Assembly: GCA_035582835.1 (NCBI GenBank) | Contig: JAYKAV010002453.1 | Location: forward strand, 465,837-529,836 | Origin: Phoebastria nigripes | Taxonomy: Eukaryota > Chordata > Aves > Procellariiformes > Diomedeidae | Reading direction: 5' to 3' | Length of the DNA stretch: 64,000 bases | Shown: piece after piece, positions 48,701-61,500 of the stretch | Layout: each line of letters opens with the position of its first letter | How positions within the stretch are numbered: the stretch's first letter is position 1 | Notes under the pieces: model-generated | Databases searched by the model: none | What the model saw: the letters and a program-made list of their open reading frames with translations, nothing else | Told to the model about the DNA's origin: nothing | Made by a program: the position numbers and the translations under genes

Positions 48701-51273
48701 TGCCTTTTAAGAGAAAATTCATGTTTCCTTTTCAATATTCCTACTGCTTGCTATATGATTGCAAGTACAGTTTATCCTCTAAGTTTATTTCAGCAGAAGA
48801 ATTTGAATCACCACTGGAATGCATGTGGCGAGCAGAGAAACTCTATCAGCATCGAAGCCCCTCATCAAAAAGAGCGCCTAGTAGTTTTAAGACTGCATTA
48901 TGGCTTGGATTGATTTTGTGGTGACTTTTGTTTGGTTTCTTGCCATTATTCCAGAAAATACAAAGATCAAAGAAACTAAGTCATATTGATTGGCTTGGGT
49001 CTGGTCAAAAACTAGATTTGTGTCTTGTAACGTAACTAACATTTTACAGATGGCTTGGTTCATGTTAAAGCTAGGGATGCATGTAGATTGAATTATCAGA
49101 GGATTAGTACCAGCTGCATTTAGCTTGAAAATATTTTTGTGCATATTCTGTCCAGCAAAATGCACAGAGCAGGCTCTTGCTGTATGAATTCTAGCAAATG
49201 CCTAAAAAAAACCCACGGAGACTAATTGAGGGTCTGCCCCTGTTTACTGCTGGTTACCTTTTCTCCAAAGAAACCAGATTGTACATGAGAGCACTCATGA
49301 GTTCAGGTCCGTAAATCTCATCTTTGACTGTGAATTAAGGGTAAAAAGGATTGGATCTGAAGAATTTACTTGAATAAAACTAGAATCCAGCCCAGTAGGA
49401 GATCCACAAGATGCTGGGAGTGACTTTCCAGTTCCCTGCCTTGCATTTTGTGCACCTTCATAAAGGGATTTGGAACGATGCGATTCTAATTTTGTAATGT
49501 TTTGCACTGACTCTGCACATCTCTAAATGACTAGACCAGATGCAAAATGATGAAGAACCAGCATCAGTGAATAGTGGATTGATCTGCTAGCAGAAGTGTC
49601 CTTAATTATTTACTTCTTCAGATTCTGAGTATCAAAATCTTTTCATTATGTCTCAGGACACACAGAAATATCAGAAACAGTATTAAAACAGACCATCTAG
49701 ATTTTCACTGTTAAACTAGATTTACCACAATTAATTAAATTTATTTAAAGCTCTTTGAATTCACTAATAAAAGAACACTTAAATTATAAAAGTGTTCCAA
49801 ATATACTTTTTCTTATTACTAATACTTAAAATACCAGCATCCACACTTGCAGCAGTGTTATCACCATTAACTAGATAAAACAGAAATAGTTTTCCTAGCG
49901 TTAGTATTATGTAAGTTTATTCTATTCTAGGTTCTTAGGTTCATTACCCATGACGTGTTATGAAAACCAAGGATAAATTCCTGCTTAATATCCATGAAGT
50001 CTTCTGTTATTGATGTCCACTTATACTGAAATGATTCCGTATGCTCATCTGCTGCAGAACTCAGAATTCTTTTGCTACGTTAATCTTTCTTTGCATATAT
50101 GTCTTCGATTTAAAATACATTATTAGTGATGCTTAGTAAGACCAGTTAATTTTTTAAGGGGTGATTCTTGCCAAATTTATTGCATGGGATAATCTCACCA
50201 GAAAAAGTTCAGGCTTACTAGGAATAAGCACTTTATATTTTTATTAAGTTCAGGGGATATTTCTTTGCAGAACTTTTTTCCTGAAGCGGATCACTTATGG
50301 TAAAATCAGCATGCTTCTGCAATGCATGTTTTTCCCATAAACTTGAAGTCCCTTTACAGCATACGCTGATGCTTCTGAGAAATAAGGCTTTGTCTTGAAT
50401 ACAGAGCCAAATCAATTATTAACTTCTCATACATAAGGTTTATTATGTGGGCCAGGCCCCTAAAGCTGAGTGCTATTTTGCATCAGGTATTACAGCTGTA
50501 TGATTTTACTAAAAATGTAGCTTTAATCTTGTGCGGGTGTATTTGTATATCAAAAGAAAATACGGAGCAAAGTCTTAACTCTGTCTTCATCTTGTCTTGG
50601 CAGTCTTTGTGGATTGTATTGGATCTGTACGGGTTCACCCAGTTAGGCATCTCCCCCTGGTTTTTTTGCTAATTACCTCTTTAATTCCCAGCAGTAGTGA
50701 GTACAATCTGACTTGCTGCAGCAAACTCCAGTGAAAAGCATTATTCGGCTCCCAGGAGATTATCTTCTGGAAGTCCTATTTTATTTTTTCTTTTGAATAT
50801 TAGTTTAAAAGGAAAATGTGGCTCTTAAAATTTCTTGGCCATACCAGAGAAGGCTGGAAAGCATTCAGGCCCAGAGTTCACTAACAGCCTGGATACTTGT
50901 GCAAAGAATTATTTCAGTTTTTGCTTGCTAGCAATTTTTACTATTTTTAATCAGGTGTCTAATCAACTTTTACCAGGCTTCTGCTTGCAGAATGAAATCA
51001 GTTTATGGAAGGCTTTAACAAATATGTGTATTTTTCTTCTCTTTTGGTCTGTTCAGTTTGCATTCAGCTTAGGTTTTTGAACTTTATTCACACCAGGGGA
51101 TATGGAAATTGCTTTTAACTGATACCTGAAATTCTCTTGTAATCACATTTCATATTTTCAGGCCTTCAGAAAAGACTTCTAATGTCATCATCAGTTTTAC
51201 AATATTAATAGTTTATGACAAGGATAATGATATGATACATATATAATAATGTATTGACTATTGTCTTTTAATG

Positions 51274-51313
51274 CAATGTATATTCTATGATATACATTGT
51301 ATTTTAATACAAT
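51274..51313. repeat. cluster of AT-rich inverted repeats
   Basis: CAATGTATAT (51274) pairs with ATATACATTG (51290) across a 6-base loop. It is overlapped by ATTGTATT/AATACAAT (51296-51313) with a 2-base loop, and is followed by ATTGCAAT. The block sits in a long AT-rich stretch (51220-51350) and could extrude as cruciforms. Confidence 0.8.
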
Positions 51314-53000
51314 ATATTGCAATAAAAATCTATAATTAGGCTTTGTAGTCTTTTATGAAATGTTGAAGTCTTTCTCAAAAAAATGGTGAGTAAATCCTTA
51401 GACATCCACAGAGCTGCAACAATCAATTTTCAGAAGCAGAAAATGCTGTACATTATTTCTGTGCTGAAATAATCATAGCGCAATTACTATTGTGGGGGCG
51501 GTACAGCCCTAATATTTTCAAAAAATACATCTGTCAAGGGAATAGATCTGATCTTAGATTTGCTCGCACAGCACTTAGCAAGAGAGGGCATGGATCAGTT
51601 GGGTAGGCACTAACCTGGACTGTGAAGAGCTCAGTTCTCCTCAGCCTCTCCTGGGGGACCCTGAGCAAGCAGCTCTGCTTCTCCGCATCCGGATCCGACG
51701 GAGGGATTCCCATCTCATGTGGCATCAAAGGGGCCCTGTTGCTCTTCTTACTCAAATAGTCATGAGAGTACTGCGTGAAAAGTAGTCAGCAGCAAGCAAA
51801 TGCAGCTTGATTTACCAATGTGATATTAAGAGAAGATATTTCAAACTTTCTGTTCCAGTCTTTAAAAAGCAAACAGATTTGGGGAAATAATCTTCCTGAT
51901 GATTTTTCTTCTAGCTCCAAACCACTGACTGCTGGATCACATAAGTAGGTCTACACTAACAGCTACTGCAAATTACAATATTACAGAGAAGAAAACTACC
52001 CGTAAAATTTTAGCTTAGTCTGCTAATGTAAGTATAAAGTAGGAATGAAAAAAATTAAACAACAAGTAAAGACATATTAAAGAAAAAAGTCTAGGCCAGC
52101 TCTTCTTCCATTTACTTGCCAAGACTGGAAGACTGATTTCTTGTTGTTTTGTGCACGCTAGCCACTTGGGACACCATCACCTAATCATATCCATGAACCT
52201 CCCGAAACCTGGCTGACAAGGATCTCCATCCCAAGGGACTCACACCAGAAAATAATTGTGCAGAGAGGTGTCAGTGAACATGGGTTCATTTTTTAAACGC
52301 AAACCATATTTCTACCACCTCAGTTTCAAGACTAGCCAACATCTTCAATGTAAATACCAGACAGTAATAAAAAGAGATAAGTCTGATGTTGATTAACCAG
52401 AGGTTTTGTTATAAAATAAGGCATGAGATTTAATGATTCTGAGTAGCTATGCAGTGTCGAGTTCAAGAAATTGCTTCACTGATTGTTTCACTAAGAGGGA
52501 AAATGAAGTATAGAGAAGGCCAAGTTGCATGATATGATGGCTTACGTCGTTAAACATATTATTAAGTGATATATAGTATATTATGTGATGCAGTTCCAGA
52601 TTTATAAAATGGATCCTGAAACTCACTGGAAACTGGTAATGCTTGATACTTTGTACATCTGGTTATCTACAGAGTTGTTGAATGATGCCCCTGGGAACTT
52701 ACCTCCAGGTATTCCTTTTTTCTTTTGCAAATCTTGACCCTTGTATGTGAAGTTTTCTGGAGCTTTCACAGATTATAGGTATTTTCCTGATAAGTTTATA
52801 CTTTTGAGGGCTGTTATTCTGCCTGTGGATTCACTGATTAACTATGCCTGTAGGATACCCTATGGCCTTACTTGGGTACAAAGGCATTAGAGATAAAATC
52901 ATCAGATGTACACTGGTAAGGTGAGAGTCGAAGAGAAGAGCAGGTAGAAAGCAACAAGCATCAGAAGAAGTGTCAAAGTGGTGGTCTGAAGGCGGAGTGC

Positions 53001-53205
53001 TCATTTCCGTGGCAGCAGTGCTTCATCTGCTTTATGGGCAATGTTGTGCTGCAGATGAAGCAGGTCTGGAGAGAGTGTGAAAGCTGACCTGGGAAGGTCT
53101 GAAGTCTGAAGCGAGGTGGGAGCCATCAGCAGAGCAACATCAATCTCTGCTGACTGGGGCTGCAGCTCTGAATCCTCCATTGACTTTGCGGTTCTGCAGA
53201 GGTAT
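53001..53205 (-). other. candidate terminal exon or chance ORF
   Basis: On the minus strand a good 3' splice site (pyrimidine-rich run ending CCAATAG) precedes 53205. An open frame then runs to TGA at 53001-53003. It includes MEDSELQPQSAEID and ends ALLPRK. The product is not recognised. No obvious AATAAA follows within about 500 bases, and an ATTAAA on the minus strand lies near 52431. The frame is open across the proposed splice site too, which weakens the case. It lies about 16 kb upstream of EML4 in the same orientation. Confidence 0.12.
53019..53062. repeat. perfect 12-bp inverted repeat with a 20-base loop
   Basis: TGCTTCATCTGC (53019-53030) pairs perfectly with GCAGATGAAGCA (53051-53062). 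The stem is too short for a typical microRNA precursor. It lies within the candidate exon-like frame on the minus strand. Confidence 0.8.
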
Positions 53206-54465
53206 CTATTGGAAAAAAATAACAGGAGCAAAGGTTTATTTTTAAAAACTACCTGGAAATAAGAACAGCACAGAATCTGTAAGTGCCTTGCACAAAGAAT
53301 TGTGCAAGGCCCTACTCTCATAAGGTCAAAACTGAGAACCCGTAATACAAATATGCTAGTGAAACTGCTCCATATGGCTTGATCCCAGTTCCCTGAGATC
53401 ACTGACAACTTCTTTTGTGTTAACTTAAATGGACTTTGGATAGGACCTGGTAATAATTAGAGTACAAAATGTCTGGCACTCTCAGGAAAACAGGTGGATG
53501 AATCCATAACTAAGCAAAAAATGAACTTACGCATATTTATTGTGGACAGCTGCAGGCAAAATCCCAATGTTTTAACCCTACACAGCCTTTGTTATGTGCC
53601 TGCATTCCTTTGCACTAGCCACCTGTTATTTATCAGTTGCACCACACCAGCATTGCCATATGAGGAAGAATTGGCCGTGATTGATACGGACACCATCCCC
53701 GGTGCATGGCCTTGCCCGAGGGACTCCTGGGGAAGTCAGGGACATCCAGTGTGAGAAAGGACTACAGGCAGGCTGCTGAGTTTGGATCTTATTTGAATAA
53801 ATACATGTGGCTCTTCATCACCTCTTTGAAAAGGACAAATTTGCATTGTAAGAGCAAGAAAAGAAAAGATACCAAATCTGGTACAGCACCCTCCACCCAT
53901 GAATGTGCTTTTCCAACCTTTCTTGGACCAATTAAAACTATTAGTTGAGTGATTAATGAAATGCAGCTTAATATTATTTATCAATAATCATTTCAGAGAT
54001 AAGGAGATTCTGCGATAAACTACATAAAAAAGAAGCAAGGGCTGTGTCTAGCAGACACTAGGCACACAAGAATAATTTTCATGAAAAACCCTTCCTCAGC
54101 AATACTGTGTTGCCGATTCACTTCATGATCTGCACTGCCTTGCTGCTCTGGAAAGGACTAGGACTGTTTCCAATAAAAATTAGCGACAAATCTTCATTGA
54201 CTCCAACAGCAGTAGGCTCAAATGTAAAACACTCCTTTTGTTTCACCCACACTTACTCATATATGTCTGAATAACCAATATACTGTACAGAATTTGAAAC
54301 GGGCATTCTAGAAGATTTGGGAAATATTCTTGCATATTTTCGGTAGCTCCTTTATACGTTGTTAATTTACCACCTACTCCCACTAAATCCACTGACATCA
54401 ACCACAGTCTTTTGTTGTTAGCCTCAAAAAGTTTTACCCTATAATTTCACTTGAAAAATATAACT

Positions 54466-54525
54466 AAGGATGAAATCCTGATTTCTTTGAAGTCAGTGAC
54501 AAAACTTCAATTTTATTTAAGTGTT
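54466..54525. mobile_element. possible ancient amniote palindromic MITE remnant
   Basis: The segment begins GATGAAATCCTGATTTCTTT, continues with GAAGTCAGTGACAAAACTTC and then degenerates. This resembles a palindromic element common in turtles, crocodilians and birds, whose core reads 'GAAATCCTGGCCCCATTGAA' then 'gtcaatggcaaaactcccattgac'. A weaker similar piece lies near 54191-54222. The match is from memory and diverged. Confidence 0.4.
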
Positions 54526-57500
54526 AATGCTGGTAATTGCAAAGATAACCTTTCACCAGGAATTCAATTCAATTTATATAATTATATTTTTGTGTATGTA
54601 ATGAGTAATGTTTTCCCATTATTGTTTAAAAGAGATTTAAAGTCTGTGCAGCCATGTTTGCTTGCCTTCAAAAGAGAGAAATACTTAAGAAAAACTTGCT
54701 AGAACACTGTATGGCTTAATGAAATTATTTTTTACTTTCACTGTTTAAAATCAGTTCTGTCTTTTTTTCTGCCTTTTTTTTTTTTTTCTTTTCTCTTCCT
54801 GAATCTGCCAGGGCAATGCTGAGATGGCCATCAGTTGTCAAGAAGATCTGAATCTGAGACTGGTAAACACAGATGGAGTTTCACATTTCAGGCACTGAGT
54901 GTTGTGAACATGCAGAAAAAATCAGGAAAAGATTCTAACATCCACCTCCTAATCTGTGTTAGCTTAATTTATTTGTCTAGGTGTTTACCTGTGCTGGAAA
55001 ATCACCATGAGTTAGCCTATGCCCCTTCACTGTTTGCATAAAGGACTTGGTAGACGACATTCCTTCACTGTCTTCAAACTTCCAAACTCCTGTTTTCCAT
55101 TACAGCTCTACCTGTAGTTGGTGGGATATGTAGTACAGGATTGAAACGATACCATGGGAACCTTAAAGTTTCTTATTCTTCCTTCCTTTCTTTTAAGGGG
55201 TCATGATTGAACACACAAATAAATACCAGGTACAAATTTCCAGTGCCTGTTTGTTTTTATTAATATCCACAGTAATTCTTGCAGTCCTTTTGGTGGTATT
55301 ATTTTGGGAGGAAGAGTGCTCCTCTTTCTGTGTTGGCTGTCAAATCAATTTTTCCTGTCTTCTTTCAAAAGAGTACTTTATTCCTCACCAAACACTGTCA
55401 GTCAAAATCTAAGATACATTTTTAAACCCCATAGAGTTTGGTTTTAATAGGACAACTTTTTATTGGGAATAGTGTTGAACTAAGGCAAGAAGTTGCATAA
55501 AGAAGACACATTCAGCAACTGCTGAAAGCTATTGCTGGACTAATTCTGCGTTGAATTAAGAAGTTGTGAAGTTTTACTACTCTCTGGAAAAACTCTGTCC
55601 CATTTCATATTCTAGAGCTTTATGTTCCTACTAGTTCACATTACCTGGTCCTTTCTCTTCACTGCCCCAAGGATGGTTTCTACAGTGTGGGGTTGTTATA
55701 ACACTGTAAAATATCAGTGAAGAAAAGGCACTGACTGGTTTTGTTGTCTTTTTTTTCTTTTTTTTTGAGACAAGAACAGGCCAGCAGAATATCTACTAAG
55801 GTTAACCTTACCTCTTTCACCCTTCCAGTATATCTTCAGCGCTCTGCCCCCACAAATGTTATGCAGGGGAAATCAAGCACACAGTAAAAATATGCCTTTC
55901 TAACACTAGAGATAAAGCATTGGTCTCTTTTTATTGCTCATTAGCTGTCTCATTTTGAAAAGAAAATGGATTACAGCACTATGCATCTGCTGCCGGACAA
56001 TGTAAGCACAGGTTTGTGGTATCATACTGAACCCTCCTCAGTACCTGTTCTGAACACTCCAGATGCCTTGTTTTCATCTAGGACATAGGGTGAGGTAACA
56101 GTTTAGTAACAGGCATTTCTCTGCAAACTGCCTCTTCCCCCCAGCCCATCATTCTGTCATGGAAGACAGAGTCTTGGATTTATGTATTCATAGGAAAGCT
56201 ACCACTTTTACTTTAAAAAATGGAATAAGGTACCTCACATCCATTATGCATTAGGGGTGTCTGGGCAGGAAGCTAGTGCTGGATAATTGGTGCTCTATAA
56301 ATTCACGCGCTCCGTTACTGCACCATATCCTTCCTTTGTAGTGAAGCTGTAAGTATGAAATCTCCATAAGCATTTTTCATGACAAAATCCTCTGTCTAGA
56401 TATAACAACAGCTTTTTGCTTGGCCATATCTTATATATTTAACATTTCCCTAAAGCTCCCATTCCCAAGATTTCCTTTTAAATATAGATGTCTTCCAAAT
56501 CCTCCTAAATATAGCTGTTATCCCTAATCTCATATTGAGGCAGGTCTATCTATAATGAAAAAAGTGCTAGACAGTTACAAAGAGACAAACAGATAATGTT
56601 ACCTGGCATACAACCTGGCAGAAAGAGCTGGGAAGATAATGGTTAGATAAAAATCTCTCTTCCTCTTTTGCAATTGTAATGCCTTAATCACATCAATGGA
56701 TTCCCTGCAACAGCCACCCTGACAGCAACCTGATCTTTATTCCTAATCCACTGCAGAAAGTGTAGCTGAACAATTGATTCCTTGCGCTTGCTCCGAATGG
56801 GCAAATAGATGGGAACACCGTCAGATCTGCTGCGCCAGTTAACATCAAGTAGCATTAAAAATCACCGGAACCTGGATCCACCTCTGGTGCATGCACATCT
56901 AGGCATATTTCAGCAGCGCATAGTGTCAAACCAAAGCTATGTGTTTATTTGTACTTGCACTGTAGTTCTCATTTTCCCCATAGACTGTGAATGTACGGTT
57001 TGTTCTAATTATCTGTGAAGAACATATTTTGCAAGAACTATTTCTATGCTAGCAAAATAACTGCAGTAATTATTTAAACAATGTGATCTGGAGTTTTGAT
57101 CTGGATGCACCAGTCACACCATGTATTTCTGTTTCATGATTCATTAGGTACACTTCTTGGAATTATTTTTTATTTCAATGGTCTTTTAAATTGTCTCTTT
57201 ATTATAGTTTTAAAGTCTAACGCTTGGATTTGGTGAGCTTCCTAGAAAATAAACTTCAGTCCTGCTCGCTTCCATGCTGGCATCCTTTGGAGAATTCAGT
57301 GTTCTCTCCTGCAAGCCCTTGGAGAGCGATGTAATGTGTTTAGCATGACAGAGTGTTTTCCTTTTCCTGTGCTCTGCTTGTCAACAGTACATTACCTTTG
57401 ACTTTCCATGTCTCCAAACTGTTCCTCAAGCAGATTGCATACGTAATTTAGTGCTCTCCCCTCTTTATAGTTTTCCACTTGTTATGCAGAGGAGGTAACA

Positions 57501-58204
57501 AATCCTTCCCTCACCATGAAATACCTCTCTTGCCACNGTCTTTAATGGTGTTACTCGTAGCCTGAAAGGGCTGTTAGTCTTCCTGAGAGGCGACGGAGTT
57601 AATTATTTATGTTCGGCTCAGACTCTCTTCCTTTTCCATGCAGTCATCCCGTGTTTTCAGTTCACTGCAGGTGCAGGAGGTGGACTTCTCCATAGGCAGA
57701 CCCCCAGTGAAAGAGGGACACCTGAGTACCGGCTCCTGGTGGTACCTTTTTAGCAGTGCTGGCCTGACACCCGCTCCTCACCCAGGACACCGTTTTGTCT
57801 CAGCCTACCCCCTAGCCTCTGCAAATCTGTGATTACAACCCCACACACAGTCTCTTTATGAATTTCTACAACATTTCCTCTTTCAAGACCAGCAGTCTTG
57901 AAAAGAGACCTTTTTAGCAGGATGTTTTCAGAAAGAGGATCCAAAAAGGATGTGAATATAAATTAAGTAAATTTGATTACTGTTTGGAAAGTACATTTCG
58001 GTACAGTTTGTGGCTGTTCTTATCCAGCAGTGCCGTGCACAGACGGAGGGAAATCATATGTATTTACAGAGGGAGAAAAGGATTTGGCTCTCTCCAGCAC
58101 CTTCAGCTGACTCAGGTACATTAGCTAAGAGTATGTTATATTCCTATTCAATTTTAAAAAATTATTTCAAAAGCCCTCTCTGGACCATAACTGCCACTTC
58201 CTCA

Positions 58205-58480
58205 CCATTTCACGGGCGGCTGAGTTGTGCCGCAGGCAGGAGGTCCCCCTTCCCATTGCTGTCTGCGGAGGCAGAGGTGGTGGTGGCAGTGGGGGGTCCC
58301 CACAGCGCCCCAGGGCTCCCCTCCGCCGGAGGGCCCGCAGAGCCAGGGGCTCTCCCGTGCTTCCCCGGATGCCCTCACTTTGCTCATCCTCAGGGAACAG
58401 GCAGGCTATGGCAAGGCTGTCCCAGGTGTCCACTGGCGCCGTCTCCGTCATGTCCATCGCCGCTGGAGCCCCCAGGCTCT
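58205..58480. promoter_or_regulatory. small CpG cluster about 21 kb upstream of EML4
   Basis: I counted 15 CpGs in about 275 bp of GC-rich sequence surrounded by AT-rich flank. Frames of 100-163 codons are open on both strands and overlap, as expected from GC-rich composition, so I do not call a gene. It could be a distal enhancer or the promoter of a non-coding RNA between EML4 and its upstream neighbour. Confidence 0.3.
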
Positions 58481-58559
58481 GGGTCCAAAATGTGTGCCTG
58501 AGGATCCTGGTGTCAACAAGCAGCTGAGATGAGAAGGATGCTTCCCACCCCTCCAACCC

Positions 58560-61500
58560 AAAGCTTTTATAATCAGATTTTGCTCATATTCCAAAGCTGA
58601 TTTTTGCCCTGTTTTTTCTTCCCCCCTGCCCCTGATGTCTGTCAGGGCTGAAACATCAGCCTAGACCCCATGTAGTCGCAGGGCTCTCAGGGCTGGACCT
58701 TCAGGACATGGAGCCTGCAGCCTCTTGACCCCACCATTTTGCAGAGACTTCAGCTCCCTCACAAGAGACATGTGAACAGAGGAAATGGTCCTTATTCCTT
58801 CTCTCTGCAGCGTGCACACGCTCCAGAGCAGCCAGACTGTGGCCTTCTGGTTTTCATTATGACTAAATGTTGGAAATGTGGTGTGAATTTTCCAGAAGGG
58901 GCATGTTGTGTATTTAATTTATGAAAGTAAAGAAGAGAGGAAGAGTCTTCTAGATTCCTTTCAGTGTTTTGTATAAATGCAGGAACTGGGGTAGTATTGT
59001 GCCATGTCTTCCAATGACTATTAGCCAGATGTCTGTGTATACGCTGTTAAAAAATGTAGTATTATAAAAAAGATGTGTGGTACTGTTCTATCTGCAATGT
59101 GGTTGTGTACAGGAGTCTTATTAACATTTCTTGAGAAGAAGGACATATACCTAGAGGAAAAAAAGCTGCACTATGTGGATGCTATTTCAGTTCTGAAGCC
59201 TAGATATTTTTAGCACCTTCATTTTTGGAATAACTTCTACTGTAGCTGTACGAAACTTAGAGATACACAATACGTGCAGAGAATGCAGGAAAAGACTTAT
59301 TTAACTTCAACTATGCATATGTACTGGGCTGCATAGTACAGCGTGTGTATTGGGAACTGGCTTAGAGCTGAGACTTGGCAGTACGTGGGTGTCCACGGGA
59401 CAGATAAATGAGGAGTTTGCGCTGACGGACCCTGGTCTGTGCCTACAGAATTGTAACAAGACGTCACTTGTCAAAGAAAACCTCGGGAGAAACATAGGAT
59501 GCCATAAACCTGGTTCTTTCCTACTTTGTAAAGATGTAAATCAGGAGTAAGGTTTTTTTGGTCCAGTGAGGTTAAGATCTAAATTGAAGAAACGGGCTAT
59601 CCTTGTCTGATAAGTGAAAACTCCCGTCTGCTCTGTGCAAGCTTTTCGCAGAGCAAAGGCAGTACACCTCGGCATGTGGGGTTTCTGCTGGGAGGTAACG
59701 CTTGAGTGAGCACAAGAAGCGCCAGCAGAAAATTAATAAACAAAAATCCACCTTTAATTACTGATGGAGAAGAGAACATCTCCCTTCAGCTGGAGCTGCT
59801 CTGGCCCAGTATTTGATCCTTTCTTTACAGGACACGGGCAGCATCCTGAACTACATGGCAGTTACTTCCCGAGAAAAGGTTTCTTCCCTAAGAAGTGCCA
59901 GAATTTCAGCATGTGAACAGCATGCCCCCTTAGCATAACAGGGACTGAAGCAGATGCACTAGCCCTATGCATTCAAAAGTCGAAAGGCAGATCACAAAAA
60001 TCACTAGATTGGTCTAAAAATAATGAGATGATAGAAAAATACTAGCTGCAAAATTCTTTTCATTTGCTTTGGATTGTTAGAAGTTTTCAATTTCGTTTCA
60101 ACTTTTCTCTGCAATCCCGGGGGCAAATTAATTTTTAAATGAAACCTACAGGACTCTAGAAACCAGAGTTAAAAAAAACAAAACCAAACCTTCAAATCAT
60201 AAGAGTTAGAAAGATTACACTCAAAATATTACATGAGTAGCTGGGAAAGACTGGTTTATTACAATTAGAATGAAGAAAGAGGACATCAAATTAATTCCAG
60301 AACTTGATACTGCTGACATGATGAGGGAAGGTAAAGGACAATATAACTTACTAATACGATGCATATGTTTGCAGTGAATCTATTGTAGTGATGGGAGGTT
60401 GCCAAAGACTTAAAAAAGCATACACATACACACAAAAGCCCTTCTATGAGAGGAGAGCTAAGCACCTCTCTGCAAATTCTGGAACTAATCATGAAGACTG
60501 TATTTCTTTCTTCCCTAATCTCATGGTGAAGCAGATTGGGTGTTAGCTTGGGAAGGAAAGCCTTACTGCCACCATGATGTAGTCTTGGGCTTCCCTTAGT
60601 ACTTTACTTCACTCTTCCCCTTTCATTGAAGGAGCCATAGATACAGACAATATTTTTTCTTTCTCATTCTTTCTTCCTACGGCTTTGTTCTTAAGATTTT
60701 ACATGCACATTCAGGGATGCTGAAGGTATGTTTTGTAACTAGGGGTGAAAGCTCATGAATGTTGAGGACAGAGGCCAAGCAACAGCAGGGCAGATATTGA
60801 TGGGAGTCTGTAATCTCTGTTATATTTTGGAGGATAGGAGGGAGGGCCAGTTGTTGTGCCCAGGTGGGCTTACCTCTAGTCCGTGCTCTCATGAATCCTA
60901 TCTGCTTGTCATTTTAATGACGAAAGCAATTAAATACGTCCAAGTTGGGACGCTGATGTTCATCACAGCAAAGGGACCGTACACACACAGAGCTGGGGGT
61001 TTCCGCCATGCCAGCAGACACCTCTGCAGGGCACAGCCATACCTGCGCCAGCTACACCTGAGCCTGAGCCACGCCACAGCGAGCTGAGGGCACCAAGCGT
61101 CGCTCACCNGGTGTCATAAGGGTACACGGGAGCAGGAAATGCTGGCTTCAAGGAGCAGGATAGCCATGTATTCACTCCTCCAGGAATAACTCGTGATGCT
61201 TCTCAGCTAGCAGGGCTTTGCTGGAGGTAACTTGGGTACCTTGGGAGGGTACTGCCCCGGGCAGCCAGCAGACCCTGCAAGGGGCCACTGCAGCCACTGT
61301 TTTCCCATTTACGAGCAGCCTGTGGACGGCTCCGCAGGATCCCAGATCTCCTCCTCAGGCGAGAGGAGCTTTAGAGAGAGCAGAAAAGAAACATATTTTC
61401 ACAGCAGGGAGGAAAAGAGAAAGATGAGGAGTGTGGCACTAAACAAGGAAGAAAATCTGATGGGGAAAAAGAAAAGTTGGCAGCAGGGAAAGCCAAGTCC

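Larger units (their letters stand above)
45308..58204. other. 5' flank of EML4, middle part: no certain gene
   Basis: Holds the CTCF-like motif at 45.76 kb, poly-T tracts at 46538-46550 and 54774-54787, AT palindromes at 51.3 kb, the exon-like frame at 53.0-53.2 kb and MITE-like remnants at 54.2 and 54.5 kb. Several plus-strand frames of 60-140 codons are short and unrecognised. Confidence 0.5.

Noticed and set aside
53019..53062. MicroRNA precursor
   Set aside because: The stem is only 12 bp and does not extend with further pairing.
58167..58556. Minus-strand open stretch of about 130 codons in the upstream CpG cluster
   Set aside because: Plus-strand frames are open across the same bases. 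GC-rich composition explains it better than a gene.
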